Of a stretch of 64,000 nucleotides of DNA, positions 17,325 to 26,609 are shown piece after piece. The translations under genes were made by a program, and so were the position numbers. The notes below the pieces were generated by a model. It worked only from the letters and a program-made list of their open reading frames with translations, searched no databases and had not been told where the DNA came from. Every line of letters starts with the position of its first letter. Position 1 is the stretch's first letter. This stretch comes from Saprospiraceae bacterium (GTDB taxonomy: Bacteria; Bacteroidota; Bacteroidia; Chitinophagales; Saprospiraceae): contig JADKFC010000005.1 of the NCBI GenBank assembly GCA_016717655.1, positions 186,001 through 250,000 of the forward strand, given 5' to 3'.

Positions 17325-18640
17325 ATGACAACAGCTGAAAAACAACTGAGTTATAAAGTAAAAGACATCAACCTGGCCGCATGGGGCAGGAAAGAAATTG
17401 AACTGGCAGAGGCAGAGATGCCGGGCCTGATGGCACTTAGGGCAGAGTACGGAGAGATCAAGCCCCTAAAAGGAGCAAGAATTGCAGGCTGCCTTCACAT
17501 GACCATCCAGACAGCGGTATTGATCGAAACCCTGGTAGAACTGGGAGCTCAGGTATCGTGGTCATCATGTAATATATTTTCAACCCAGGACCACGCTGCT
17601 GCGGCCATCGCTGCGGCCGGCATTCCGGTATTTGCGTGGAAGGGCATGAACGAAGAAGAATTTGACTGGTGCATTGAGCAGACCCTCCATGCCTTCGAAG
17701 GAGGTCAGCCCCTCAATATGATCCTTGACGATGGTGGTGATTTGACCAACATGGTTTTTGATCGTTTCCCTGTGTTGATAGCCGACATCAAAGGTTTGTC
17801 AGAAGAAACCACCACCGGTGTTCACCGTTTGTATGAGCGCATGAAAAATGGCACCTTGCCCATGCCTGCGATCAACGTAAACGACTCTGTGACCAAATCT
17901 AAGTTTGACAACAAGTACGGATGTAAAGAATCACTTGGTAGACTCTATCAGGAAGGGCCACCGACATCATGATGGCCGGTAAGGTAGCTGTAGTTTGTGG
18001 CTATGGCGACGTAGGCAAGGGTTCTGCAGCTTCATTGAGAGGAGCGGGCTGTAGAGTCATTGTTACTGAAATCGACCCCATCTGTGCCCTTCAGGCAGCC
18101 ATGGACGGCTTTGCTGTAAAAAGATTGGAAAACGCCTTGTCCGAAGCAGATATCGTTGTTACCGCAACTGGTAATAAGTCGATTGTAAGGGGAGAACACT
18201 TCCTGAAAATGAAAGACAAGGCCATCGTGTGTAACATCGGCCACTTCGACAATGAGATCGACATGGCGTGGTTGAAAGAAAATTATGCCGACACCAAGGT
18301 AGAGATCAAGCCACAGGTTGATAAGTATACCTTGAATGGCAAAGACATCATCATCCTGGCAGAAGGCCGTTTGGTCAACCTGGGTTGTGCCACCGGTCAC
18401 CCATCCTTTGTAATGTCCAACAGCTTTACCAACCAAACCCTGGCCCAATTGGAGCTGTGGTCCAACAGTGCAAGCTACAAAAACGAGGTTTACACCCTGC
18501 CTAAGCACCTGGATGAAAAAGTAGCCAGACTCCACCTTGCCAAAATTGGTGTGGAGTTGGAGACCTTATCAGACGAGCAGGCCAACTACATCGGGGTAAA
18601 AGTAGAAGGACCATTTAAACCAGAATACTACAGGTATTAA
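17325..18640 (+). CDS. ahcY: S-adenosylhomocysteinase, two frameshifts
   Basis: The first part runs from ATG 17325 with LKGARIAGCLHMTIQTAVLIETL, WSSCNIFSTQDHAAAA, LDDGGDLT and NKYGCKESL. Between 17936 and 17956 two extra bases (near 17937 and 17953) shift the frame; the intended text ESLVDSIRRATDIMMAGK is recovered by removing one base at each site. The rest, from about 17957, has the NAD-binding VVCGYGDVGKGSA and the typical C-terminus ending KPEYYRY. Restored length is about 437 residues. The enzyme splits S-adenosylhomocysteine into adenosine and homocysteine and is central to methylation. Because it is normally indispensable, the breaks are likely sequence errors. Confidence 0.93.
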
Positions 18641-19167
18641 TGGCCCTCTCCACCCTCTTTCTTTTGGTCAGTCAACTTTGGGTGTCAGTGGCACCCGGAG
18701 TTGCCGTAAGTTCAAAGCTACACGACATCCATGTGAGTCGCACAGAGGTCAATTACGACACCCAAACCTCGTCTGTTCAGGTCACCGTTCACCTGTTTAT
18801 TGACGATTTGGAGAAGTCGCTGGTAAAATCGGGTCACAAGGCTTTAAAACTGGGTCAACACAATGAAGCGGTGCAGGCAGATGAGGCGGTAGCGCACTAT
18901 CTGGAGCAGCACTGTACCCTGGTAGCGGCTGGCAAAAGTCTCAAGCCCACCTTCATCGGAAAGGAGCTGTCGGACGATCAAATTGCCTTTTATTGCTACC
19001 TTGAGTACCCGATCAGTGGTTCGGTACAGGAGTTGAGCATCAAAAATAATATTTTGACTGAATTGTATTCAGACCAAAAAAACATGGTATTTATTACAAA
19101 AAATAAAAAAAGAGTAGCGAGTTTTCTGTTTGATTCAGAACAGTATTCGGATAAGGTAAGATTGTAA
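18640..19167 (+). CDS. DUF6702 family secreted protein
   Basis: 175 residues with a signal peptide (MALSTLFLLVSQLWVSVAPGVA) and a beta-rich mature part containing KLHDIHVSRTEVNYDTQTSSVQ, the usual start of this Bacteroidota family. The ATG overlaps the ahcY stop by one base (TAATG), so the two are translationally coupled. Function is unknown. Confidence 0.75.
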   Translation: MALSTLFLLVSQLWVSVAPGVAVSSKLHDIHVSRTEVNYDTQTSSVQVTVHLFIDDLEKSLVKSGHKALKLGQHNEAVQADEAVAHYLEQHCTLVAAGKSLKPTFIGKELSDDQIAFYCYLEYPISGSVQELSIKNNILTELYSDQKNMVFITKNKKRVASFLFDSEQYSDKVRL

Positions 19168-19188
19168 TGCGTTTTTTTGCATAAAATT

Positions 19189-19219
19189 TTGGTTTAGTGC
19201 GTATTTACACCTATCTTTG
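19189..19219 (+). promoter_or_regulatory. Promoter of rpsT
   Basis: TTG at 19189-19191, a 20-nt spacer, then TATCTTTG at 19212-19219: a good match to the Bacteroidota -33/-7 consensus, 26 nt before the rpsT ATG. Confidence 0.7.
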
Positions 19220-19245
19220 CGCTCCAATTTATAAATTTAAGATCA

Positions 19246-19500
19246 ATGGCAAACCATAAGTCATCTAAGAAGAGAATCAGGCAAGACCTTGTTATCCGAT
19301 TGAGGAACAGGTATTACAAAAAATCTGCGAGGACCGCAATTGCAAAATTAAGGTCTTTGGAAGATAAGGCGGAAGCCGTAAAGTATCTACCTAAGGTAGT
19401 TGCCATGGTCGATAAGCTGGCAAAGAAAAACACTTGGCACAAAAACAAAGCTTCTAACTTGAAGAGCAAGTTGATGAAGTATGTAAACGCCATCGGATAA
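19246..19500 (+). CDS. rpsT: 30S ribosomal protein S20
   Basis: 84 very basic residues starting MANHKSSKKRIRQ and including RNRYYKKSARTAIAKLR and KNTWHKNKASNLKSKL, the S20 pattern. The protein binds 16S rRNA in the small subunit. It has its own promoter and a strong terminator, so it is a single-gene unit. Confidence 0.97.
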   Translation: MANHKSSKKRIRQDLVIRLRNRYYKKSARTAIAKLRSLEDKAEAVKYLPKVVAMVDKLAKKNTWHKNKASNLKSKLMKYVNAIG

Positions 19501-19520
19501 TTACCAGTAACCGATAGAGA

Positions 19521-19557
19521 AAAAAAGGGATCAAGCTTAGCTTGGTCCCTTTTTTTT
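19521..19557 (+). terminator. Rho-independent terminator of rpsT
   Basis: GGGATCAAGC and GCTTGGTCCC form a stem with a TTA loop (one G-T pair), followed by eight T, starting 20 nt after the rpsT stop. An A-run on the other side could make it work in both directions. Confidence 0.85.
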
Positions 19558-19573
19558 GTGGTAACCGGGCTTC

Positions 19574-19660
19574 GGAGCATCCGGGGTCGGAGCATCCGGG
19601 GTCGGAGCATCCGGGGTCGGAGCATCCGGGGTCGGAGCATCCGGGGTCGGAGCATCCGGG
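19574..19660. repeat. 15-bp tandem repeat, 5.8 copies
   Basis: The unit GGAGCATCCGGGGTC occurs at 19574, 19589, 19604, 19619, 19634 and partly at 19649, without visible mismatches. It is followed (19700-19750) by looser GGTTGCCGG-type repeats. The period is a multiple of three, so open frames run through it on both strands, but no gene character is seen. Confidence 0.92.
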
Positions 19661-19837
19661 CAACCTTAGTATCAGAATTATAGATCTTGTTCCTACCAGC
19701 GGTTGCCGGATGCTTTGTTGCCGGTTGCCGGTTGCTGGTTGCCGGATCCCTACACCAGTGTACTGGCAGAGAGACAGCTAGTTTGTTCCCAGAAGAGAAT
19801 TGAAGTCGCCACTCGCAGAGCTCGTGGTTCCTTCGCT

Positions 19838-19877
19838 TTTGATTGCCACTGGCAATCAAATTGCTACTTCGTAGCAA
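19838..19877. repeat. Two adjacent perfect hairpins
   Basis: TTTGATTGCC/GGCAATCAAA with an ACT loop (19838-19860) is followed at once by TTGCTAC/GTAGCAA with a TTC loop (19861-19877). There is no T-run behind either, so a terminator is unlikely; they resemble mobile-element or REP-type structures. Confidence 0.65.
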
Positions 19878-19908
19878 ATGCTCAGTCATTCCGTTCCCGG
19901 TTTTCTTC

Positions 19909-19942
19909 AAAAAAAAAGCCGTCTCTTTTGCAAAAGACAGCT
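19909..19942 (-). terminator. Terminator of the small gene at 20000-20182
   Basis: On the minus strand an AGCTGTCTTTT/AAAAGAGACGGCT stem (GC loop, 2-nt bulge, one wobble pair) is followed by nine T. It lies 58 nt beyond the stop of the 60-residue gene and supports that gene being real. Confidence 0.6.
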
Positions 19943-19999
19943 TTTAATCTAACAACTAAAAAACTATGATAAAAACTTATACGCCTGAGCGTTGCTTTC

Positions 20000-20182
20000 C
20001 TAGAATTGGATCAACTTAGCGTTGATGTTTTTTAAAGATCTGTGCCTCGCCGTTTTAGGATTGTAATCGGCTTGCAAAGAATCCTTTTCAATGATCTCTC
20101 CCAATAGGTTTTTCTGGTGAATCATATCTACTTTAGACCTTACATTTTTTTCCACCAGAAGCTGGTATAATAAACTTTTCAT
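20000..20182 (-). CDS. Small hypothetical protein, 60 residues
   Basis: Basic, helical-looking protein beginning MKSLLYQLLVEKNVRSK and containing NPKTARHRSLKN. I do not recognise it. Support comes from context: a consensus promoter 140 nt upstream and a terminator downstream on the same strand. The upstream stretch 20183-20598 is AT-rich and otherwise holds only promoter-like sequence. Confidence 0.5.
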   Translation of the reverse strand: MKSLLYQLLVEKNVRSKVDMIHQKNLLGEIIEKDSLQADYNPKTARHRSLKNINAKLIQF

Positions 20183-20323
20183 TACTCAAAATTTTAAATC
20201 AGTTTTATGAATAATACAGAATAAAATTTCAATTGCTTTATTTAATTGCGGATTAATCAGAATTAAATACGGTAATTAGAAACAATTTATTAAGCTGTAG
20301 TTTTCTTTTAATTTTTCACAATG

Positions 20324-20354
20324 CAAATTTAAACGAATTAAATATGTTTTGCAA
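20324..20354 (-). promoter_or_regulatory. Promoter of the 60-residue gene
   Basis: On the minus strand TTG (20352-20354), a 20-nt spacer and TAAATTTG (20324-20331) match the Bacteroidota consensus. It leaves a leader of about 140 nt. Confidence 0.45.
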
Positions 20355-20598
20355 GGCTTTAATATCATATTAACAAAATTTTATTCTTTTATTTTTGATT
20401 TAACTTATTTTGGTCGGGAATGCGACACTACATCTATGGGAGCGACTGGATTTCGCGCTTCTTTTAGACTTTTGTTGCTACTTACTTTCATTTTCCGGGA
20501 CTTTGTTTCAGGTCTTTGAGTAGGGAAGATTGTCAGTATATCGTAAGTACTATATCCATTGTGTTTTAATTCTTGAAAATATTGTTAATTTAGACTTT

Positions 20599-23500
20599 AT
20601 GAAAAGACTTCTCACTCTCTGTTCCTTCATACTGCTGTGTTTAATTCAGGTGACGGCTCAGACTTCATCTGCAACAGAATTGAAAAAAAAGGTAGAGCAA
20701 CCGAAGGTTCATGCCATTGAACTCACAGCCCAGCCTTTGTTTTTCGACAACCACCAGACCGCTGTTTTTTCGGCTGAGTGTCAGCAGCTGTTGTTTGGGC
20801 AGAAGCCCAGACTGGCAGACCTAAGCCTGACTCTAGAAGGCCAGACCTTTCACCTGCTGCTGGAGCGTTTTGAGCTTTTTTCCCGAGATGCCAAAATGGA
20901 ACTCGCCACGGGTGAGATCTTAGACCTACCGACCATCGTCACCTACAGGGGTAAGGTTAAGTCGGCAGAAGATTCACACGTAACGCTGTGTATAGGCGAA
21001 GATCAAATGACCCTTTTTGTATCAGACGAAGATCAACAGTTTGAAGTACACAAGGATAAAAACTCCATGGCCTTAAGGCTGGTTGTGGCTCCTCAAAAGG
21101 TCAGGGCACTTTGTCATACAGACGATGATGAGGACATGAGAGAACACCACCAGGAACAGCGCAACTCATACGCCGATTGTTTGGAACTCTATGTAGAGTG
21201 TGATTATTCATCTTACCTTGACAATGGCTCCAGCACCCCCAATACCCAAAGTTGGATGACCAATATTTTTAGCAATGTAGCTACTATATACAACGATTAC
21301 AATGTGCCCATCATCGTGTCACAGGTATTTATCTGGAACACCAATGATGTATACACCGCAGCCACAGGAGTTTCCTCCATGCGCACGGCCTTTGTCAACA
21401 GACTCATCAGCATCGGTCTTTCGGGCAAGGTGGGCTACCTGCTGAGCACCAAAGACTTTGCTGGTGGTATCAGTTACGGCATAGGTGGATTTTGTAATCC
21501 CATTACTACTTATCCAGGACCAGCAGCCCTTACCTGTGGCATGGCAGGAAGTATAATGAACTACCCATACAACATCCAAAACGTATCGCATGAATTAGGA
21601 CATGTTCTCGGTCTTCGCCACACCCACGCCTGCGTGTGGAATGGGGTCAACACTCAAATCGACGATTGCGGCAATGTGATAGCCGCCAACACCGGTAAGA
21701 CGCCGGAAGGTAGCAACTGCTTTAATGCATCATCTCCCATCTTGCCAGGGGCCAATGGCACCATCATGAGCTTCTGCAGCGACCTCGCAGGCCAGGGAAT
21801 CAACCTTACCACTGGTTTTGGTCCTATTGTGGGCAATCAGCTGTTTTTAAACTTTGTCAATGCTACCTGTTTTACCGGCACCAGCTGCAGCACCCTGGGT
21901 CCCAACAACGACGAATGTGTGGATGCCATTCCCCTTACGCTGGGTCAGGGTTGTAATCCCAGGACCTTTGACAACGACTACGGCACCCAGTCTGCTAATA
22001 CACCCGGTTTTTCTTGTGTGAGCCAGGCATATAGCACCGACGTTTGGTTTTCGGCCATCGTACCATCTTCTGGCTCACTGACCATCGAAACCATCCAGGT
22101 ATCTGGAGGTTTTACCGACATGGTAATCCAAGCCTATGCCGGCAGCTGTGGCGCATTGACCGCCATTGGCTGCGATGATAATACCGGTGCAGGCAACCAT
22201 GCCTTGCTCTTACTAACGGGTCGCACTCCCGGTGAGACCATCCTCATCAGAGTAACACCCAAAGATGTTCCCGCTACCAACGACTACGGAGAATTTGGTA
22301 TCTGCGCTTACGATGCATCGGTACCATGTCATCCGGACTATCCGGCCCTGGTCAGTTTTTATAACAGTACCAATGGCGCCTCATGGACCAATAAAACGGG
22401 CTGGGTCAACTACGCCTCCAACTGCAATGTATGCACCTGGTTTGGCGTAGTGTGTACCAGCGCCGGCAGGGTTAGTGCCATCAACCTGGGTTCCAACAAC
22501 CTGAGTGGTACCATACCTTCTGCCATTACTGCTTTGACCCAGTTGACCCGCCTGAATTTATACAGCAACAATTTTTCGGGCATCTTGCCCAACTTTTTGG
22601 ACGACCTGCCTTTGCTTGAGTACGTAGATCTGGGCAATAACAATTATAGTGGCGCCATTCCCTCTACTTTAGGTGATGCGCCTAACCTCAGAACCCTGTA
22701 CCTCGACAACAATAACTTTTCGGGTACCCTGCCCGCCTTCCTGGTGATTCCACCTATCTCTGTGCTGTGGCTCAACGACAACAACTTCAGCGGCTGCATA
22801 CCCAATGCCTACAACGATTTTTGCCTGAGAGGAGCATCATTGCGATTGGAACTCAATCCTCTTTTACCTGGCGGTGGCAACTATACAGATTACTGCCTGA
22901 CTGGCTATGGTGGCGACTTTGACAACGACGGATTTTGTGCCGGCAGCCAAGACTGTCTCGACAATGACAACATGAGTTATCCGGGCGCACCGGAGCTGTG
23001 TGATGGCAAAGACAATGACTGTGACAGCAGTGTGGATGAAAATATACCCGATGTCACCAACACATGGATTGGTACCAATGGAAGCTGGAACGTGGCTACC
23101 AACTGGAGCACCGGCATCGTACCCCAGCCCTGCCACAACGTGGTCATCAATCCTGCATTGGCTTATACCATTACCATTACCAACGGTACCACAGCAAGGG
23201 CTTCGTCAATCAATCTAGGAGCCAATGTAACCCTATTGATTCAAAACAATGGCAACTTAAATCTTCAAGACAAGGGAGAGTTGACCAACGCCGGTGATAT
23301 TTTGTGTTATGGCAACATCAGCATCGCCAACCCGCTCAATACTTCGGGTACGGCCTTTACCAATAGTGGCAGTGTGTTGATCAACAGTTCATCGATGCTA
23401 ACCATAACCAATAGTGGCAGCACTGCCATCAGAAACCAGGCGGTAGGTGAGATTACCAACAATGGCATCATTTCTATATTGAACAACCACGCCACCAATG

Positions 23501-23640
23501 GCTTGTACGGCATTGACAACCTGGGTATGTTCAGTAACTCGGGTCAGATTACCATTGAGAACATCCAAGGTAAAGAAATACGATTGGCTAGTAGTGGCAT
23601 GCTTGAAAACAGCGATGCCGGCACCATCGATTTAAAGTAA
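20599..23640 (+). CDS. Secreted multidomain metalloprotease (metzincin + LRR)
   Basis: 1013 residues from ATG 20599, which gives a signal peptide MKRLLTLCSFILLCLIQVTAQ; an in-frame ATG at 20530 gives none. Domains in order: N-terminal pro-region (to about 190), metzincin protease with HELGHVLGLRH (331-341), a pre-peptidase-like beta domain (about 430-575), plant-type leucine-rich repeats (about 577-734, NNFSGxLP units), a Cys/Asp-rich MopE-like metal-binding motif (about 771-814, DGKDNDCD), and a beta-helix-like C-terminal stretch (about 824-1013). The chain ends abruptly at IDLK with no type IX sorting domain, 6 nt before the convergent thiolase gene, so it may be truncated. It likely cleaves extracellular protein. 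Confidence 0.85.
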   Translation: MKRLLTLCSFILLCLIQVTAQTSSATELKKKVEQPKVHAIELTAQPLFFDNHQTAVFSAECQQLLFGQKPRLADLSLTLEGQTFHLLLERFELFSRDAKMELATGEILDLPTIVTYRGKVKSAEDSHVTLCIGEDQMTLFVSDEDQQFEVHKDKNSMALRLVVAPQKVRALCHTDDDEDMREHHQEQRNSYADCLELYVECDYSSYLDNGSSTPNTQSWMTNIFSNVATIYNDYNVPIIVSQVFIWNTNDVYTAATGVSSMRTAFVNRLISIGLSGKVGYLLSTKDFAGGISYGIGGFCNPITTYPGPAALTCGMAGSIMNYPYNIQNVSHELGHVLGLRHTHACVWNGVNTQIDDCGNVIAANTGKTPEGSNCFNASSPILPGANGTIMSFCSDLAGQGINLTTGFGPIVGNQLFLNFVNATCFTGTSCSTLGPNNDECVDAIPLTLGQGCNPRTFDNDYGTQSANTPGFSCVSQAYSTDVWFSAIVPSSGSLTIETIQVSGGFTDMVIQAYAGSCGALTAIGCDDNTGAGNHALLLLTGRTPGETILIRVTPKDVPATNDYGEFGICAYDASVPCHPDYPALVSFYNSTNGASWTNKTGWVNYASNCNVCTWFGVVCTSAGRVSAINLGSNNLSGTIPSAITALTQLTRLNLYSNNFSGILPNFLDDLPLLEYVDLGNNNYSGAIPSTLGDAPNLRTLYLDNNNFSGTLPAFLVIPPISVLWLNDNNFSGCIPNAYNDFCLRGASLRLELNPLLPGGGNYTDYCLTGYGGDFDNDGFCAGSQDCLDNDNMSYPGAPELCDGKDNDCDSSVDENIPDVTNTWIGTNGSWNVATNWSTGIVPQPCHNVVINPALAYTITITNGTTARASSINLGANVTLLIQNNGNLNLQDKGELTNAGDILCYGNISIANPLNTSGTAFTNSGSVLINSSSMLTITNSGSTAIRNQAVGEITNNGIISILNNHATNGLYGIDNLGMFSNSGQITIENIQGKEIRLASSGMLENSDAGTIDLK

Positions 23641-23646
23641 GCGCAA

Positions 23647-24823
23647 TTACAGTTTTTTGATGATAATAGCACTGGCTCCTCCGCCCCCATTGCAAAGGGT
23701 TGCGAGGCCGTAAGTACCATTGTTTTCTGCCAAAACGTGGTAAAGGGTTGTAATGATCCTGGCTCCTGAAGCGCCCAGTGGATGGCCCAAGGCTACTGCA
23801 CCTCCATTGACATTGACCTTTGATTCATCCACACCCATGGTTTGGTTAAAAGCCATGGTTACCACCGCAAAAGCTTCGTTGACTTCAAAAAGTCAATGTC
23901 ACCGATGGATAATCCAGCTCTTTTAGGGCTATAGGAGCTGCCAGTGTAGGTGCAGTAGTAAACCATTCTGGTTCTTGTGCTGCATCTGCGTAAGAAACGA
24001 TTTCCGCAAGTGGTGTAAGCCCGTTTTTGGTCACATATTCTTCGCTGGCCAAAACCAAAGCAGCAGCACCGTCGTTCATGGTAGAAGCGTTGGCCGCTGT
24101 TACCGTTCCGTCTTTTGAGAAGGCGGGTCTGAGTCCCGGAATCTTATCAAACATGACGTTTTTGTATTCTTCATCTTCCGCCATCAAAATCGGATCTCCT
24201 TTTTTCTGTGGAATGGCTACCGGGCAGATTTCATTTTTGAATTTGCCGGCCTTGGTAGCATCTGCAGCGCGTTGGTATGATTGTATAGCGAACCGATCCT
24301 GTTCTTCTCTGCTGATGTTAAACTTGGTGGCAGTGGCATCTGCGCAAGTGCCCATGGCCTGGTGGTTGTACGCATCGGTAAGGCCATCTTTTTGAAGTCC
24401 GTCTACCAACTCGCCGCCACCATATTTCAATCCCCATCTCACCTTTGGCAGGTAGTAAGGGATATTGCTCATGCTTTCCATACCTCCAGCTACGACTACC
24501 TGGTTTTGTCCCAATTGGATAGATTGGGCGCCAAACATGACTGATTTCATACCCGAGGCACAAACCTTATTGACCGTGGTACAGGGTACTTTTTTATCCA
24601 GGCCAGCTCCAAGTGCTGCTTGTCTGGCAGGGGCCTGACCGTTGTTGGCCTGGCAAACATTGCCAAAAAACACTTCATCAACATCTGATGGGTTGATGCC
24701 CGATTTTTCAACCGATGCCTTGATGGCTACTGATCCCAACTGGGTGGCAGAGAAAGAAGAAAGTGCACCACCAAAACTGCCCATGGGTGTTCTCAACGCG
24801 GATAAAATATATACCTTTTGCAT
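23647..24823 (-). CDS. Acetyl-CoA acetyltransferase (thiolase), two frameshifts
   Basis: From ATG 24823 the protein shows thiolase hallmarks: TPMGSFGGALSSFSATQLG, the acyl-Cys motif VNKVCASGMKS, GGMESMSNIPYY, and later NVNGGAVALGHPLGASGARI and CNGGGGASA. Frame is lost between 23924 and 23887: a T4 run at 23921-23924 should be T5 and an A5 run at 23887-23891 should be A6. With both restored the text reads ALKRAGLSIGDIDFFEVNEAFAVV and the protein is about 392 residues, normal for the family. It condenses or cleaves acetoacetyl-CoA or 3-ketoacyl-CoA. Both breaks lie in homopolymers, so sequencing error is likely. Confidence 0.93.
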
Positions 24824-24954
24824 TTGATCTAAAGTTTATGAACCACGAAGTTACGCCTTCTTCATGAAATGTTTCACGCCCAATGACCCAGGTCAACCGA
24901 ATAATTGCGGTAGTTTGATTAATTTACATCTTGTAATTCAATCTCCAAATTTTA

Positions 24955-26604
24955 GTGAAGATGATGAACATAGAAGGAAACATTGTAGATGTAATTAAGC
25001 GCCAAATTTTTTATGGGCATTTGTGGTGGGATGAAGGTAAAATAGTAAGGATCGACGCCCTTGAGCAGGAAAAGAAAAACAAGCCCTATATTATGCCCGG
25101 CTTTGTAGATGCACACGTCCACATCGAAAGTTCGATGCTGACACCGGCTCATTTTGCCCGTTTAGCGGTTGTGCATGGCACCGTAGGCACAGTCTCTGAT
25201 CCCCACGAAATTGGCAATGTATTGGGCCAGGCAGGTGTGGAATACATGCTGGAAGATGCGGCCCAAAGTCCCTTTCATTTTGCCTTTGGGGCCCCTTCCT
25301 GTGTACCGGCTACTGCTTTTGAAGCGGCAGGAGCCACCATAGACAGCGAACAGATTGCCCAATTAATGGCACGGCCCGACATCTATTACCTGGCAGAAAT
25401 GATGAATTACCCGGGTGTGATTTATGAAGATGAAGAGGTAATCAAAAAGCTGGTGGCAGCTACTAAAAGCGGCAAGCCCATTGATGGCCATGCTCCCGGT
25501 CTCCGGGGTGTTGATGCTCAAAAATACTTTGGTCACGGCATCTCTACCGATCACGAATGTTACCAAACCGACGAGGCGGCGGAAAAGCTGGGGCTCGGTG
25601 TTAAAATTTTGGTTAGAGAGGGCAGTGCTGCCAAAAACTTCAATGCACTGATGCCATTGGCGAGGGATCATAGCCAACAGATGATGTTTTGTTCTGATGA
25701 CAAACACCCGGATGAGTTGGTACTGGGTCATATCAATGTGCTGGTCAAAAGAGCAATCAAAGAATTTGACCTGCCCTTGTTTGATGCCCTTTTTATGGCT
25801 TGTGTCCACCCGGTAATGCACTATCGCCTGCCCATTGGCTTATTAAAAGAAGGTGACAATGCTGACTTTATTGTTGTTAAAGATCTGATCGACCTTGAGG
25901 TTGAGGCCACTTACCTCAGTGGTGGCTGTGTGGCCCGTGATGGTGTTAGTCTGCTACCCCTGCCCCAAAGCAAGGTAGCCAACTGTTTTAATGCCAAAAC
26001 CATTTCCATAGACCAGATTGGTCTTCCTGTGCCTGAAGGTACTGCTCAGTTGCGCGTGATTCATGCCACTGGGGGCCAGCTTATAACCCAGGAACTGCTG
26101 GCAGACTGGCATGGAAAACCATCTGATTTCAAAAGTGATACCCAAAACGACTTGCTCAAACTAGTGGTGTACAATAGATATACCCAGGCCACGCCAGCTG
26201 TGGCCATCATCCATGGCTTTGGCCTTCAACGAGGTGCTATTGCCTCTTCTGTAGCCCATGATTCTCACAACATCATTGCAGTGGGTGTAAACGATGAAGA
26301 CCTGGTAGACGCCATCAATGCGGTGGTCAACTGCAAAGGGGGTGTGGTGGCCTGTCATAACAAGGATGTCCATCAATTGGCCCTACCGGTGGCGGGTTTG
26401 ATGAGCAATGAAGATGGCTACAAGGTAGCTACCAACTACCAGGCCATTGATGGCTTTGCCAAAAAAGAGCTTGGCTCGGTCTTGGCCGCTCCGTTTATGA
26501 CACTCTCGTTTATGGCCTTACTGGTAATTCCCCGACTCAAACTCTCTGACAAAGGTCTGTTTGACGGAACAGCTTTTACTTTTACCTCACCCTGGCTGCC
26601 ATGA
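24955..26604 (+). CDS. ade: Adenine deaminase
   Basis: 549 residues of the Ade branch of the amidohydrolase superfamily: metal-binding GFVDAHVHIESSML, TVGTVSDPHEIGNVLG, GHAPGL, STDHECY, FCSDDKHPDELV, and a C-terminal block with HDSHNIIAVG and PFMTLSFMALLVIP. The enzyme converts adenine to hypoxanthine and ammonia for purine salvage. It stands alone, divergent from thiolase and convergent (5-nt gap) with the FG-GAP gene. Confidence 0.95.
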   Translation: MKMMNIEGNIVDVIKRQIFYGHLWWDEGKIVRIDALEQEKKNKPYIMPGFVDAHVHIESSMLTPAHFARLAVVHGTVGTVSDPHEIGNVLGQAGVEYMLEDAAQSPFHFAFGAPSCVPATAFEAAGATIDSEQIAQLMARPDIYYLAEMMNYPGVIYEDEEVIKKLVAATKSGKPIDGHAPGLRGVDAQKYFGHGISTDHECYQTDEAAEKLGLGVKILVREGSAAKNFNALMPLARDHSQQMMFCSDDKHPDELVLGHINVLVKRAIKEFDLPLFDALFMACVHPVMHYRLPIGLLKEGDNADFIVVKDLIDLEVEATYLSGGCVARDGVSLLPLPQSKVANCFNAKTISIDQIGLPVPEGTAQLRVIHATGGQLITQELLADWHGKPSDFKSDTQNDLLKLVVYNRYTQATPAVAIIHGFGLQRGAIASSVAHDSHNIIAVGVNDEDLVDAINAVVNCKGGVVACHNKDVHQLALPVAGLMSNEDGYKVATNYQAIDGFAKKELGSVLAAPFMTLSFMALLVIPRLKLSDKGLFDGTAFTFTSPWLP

Positions 26605-26609
26605 TCTAA

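Noticed and set aside
18032..18535. 167-residue open frame antisense to ahcY
   Set aside because: Shadow of the conserved NAD-binding region of ahcY.
19574..19660. CRISPR array
   Set aside because: Units of 15 bp abut directly with no spacers.
19542..19781. Open frames through the 15-bp repeats on both strands
   Set aside because: They exist because the period is a multiple of three and contain only low-complexity repeats.
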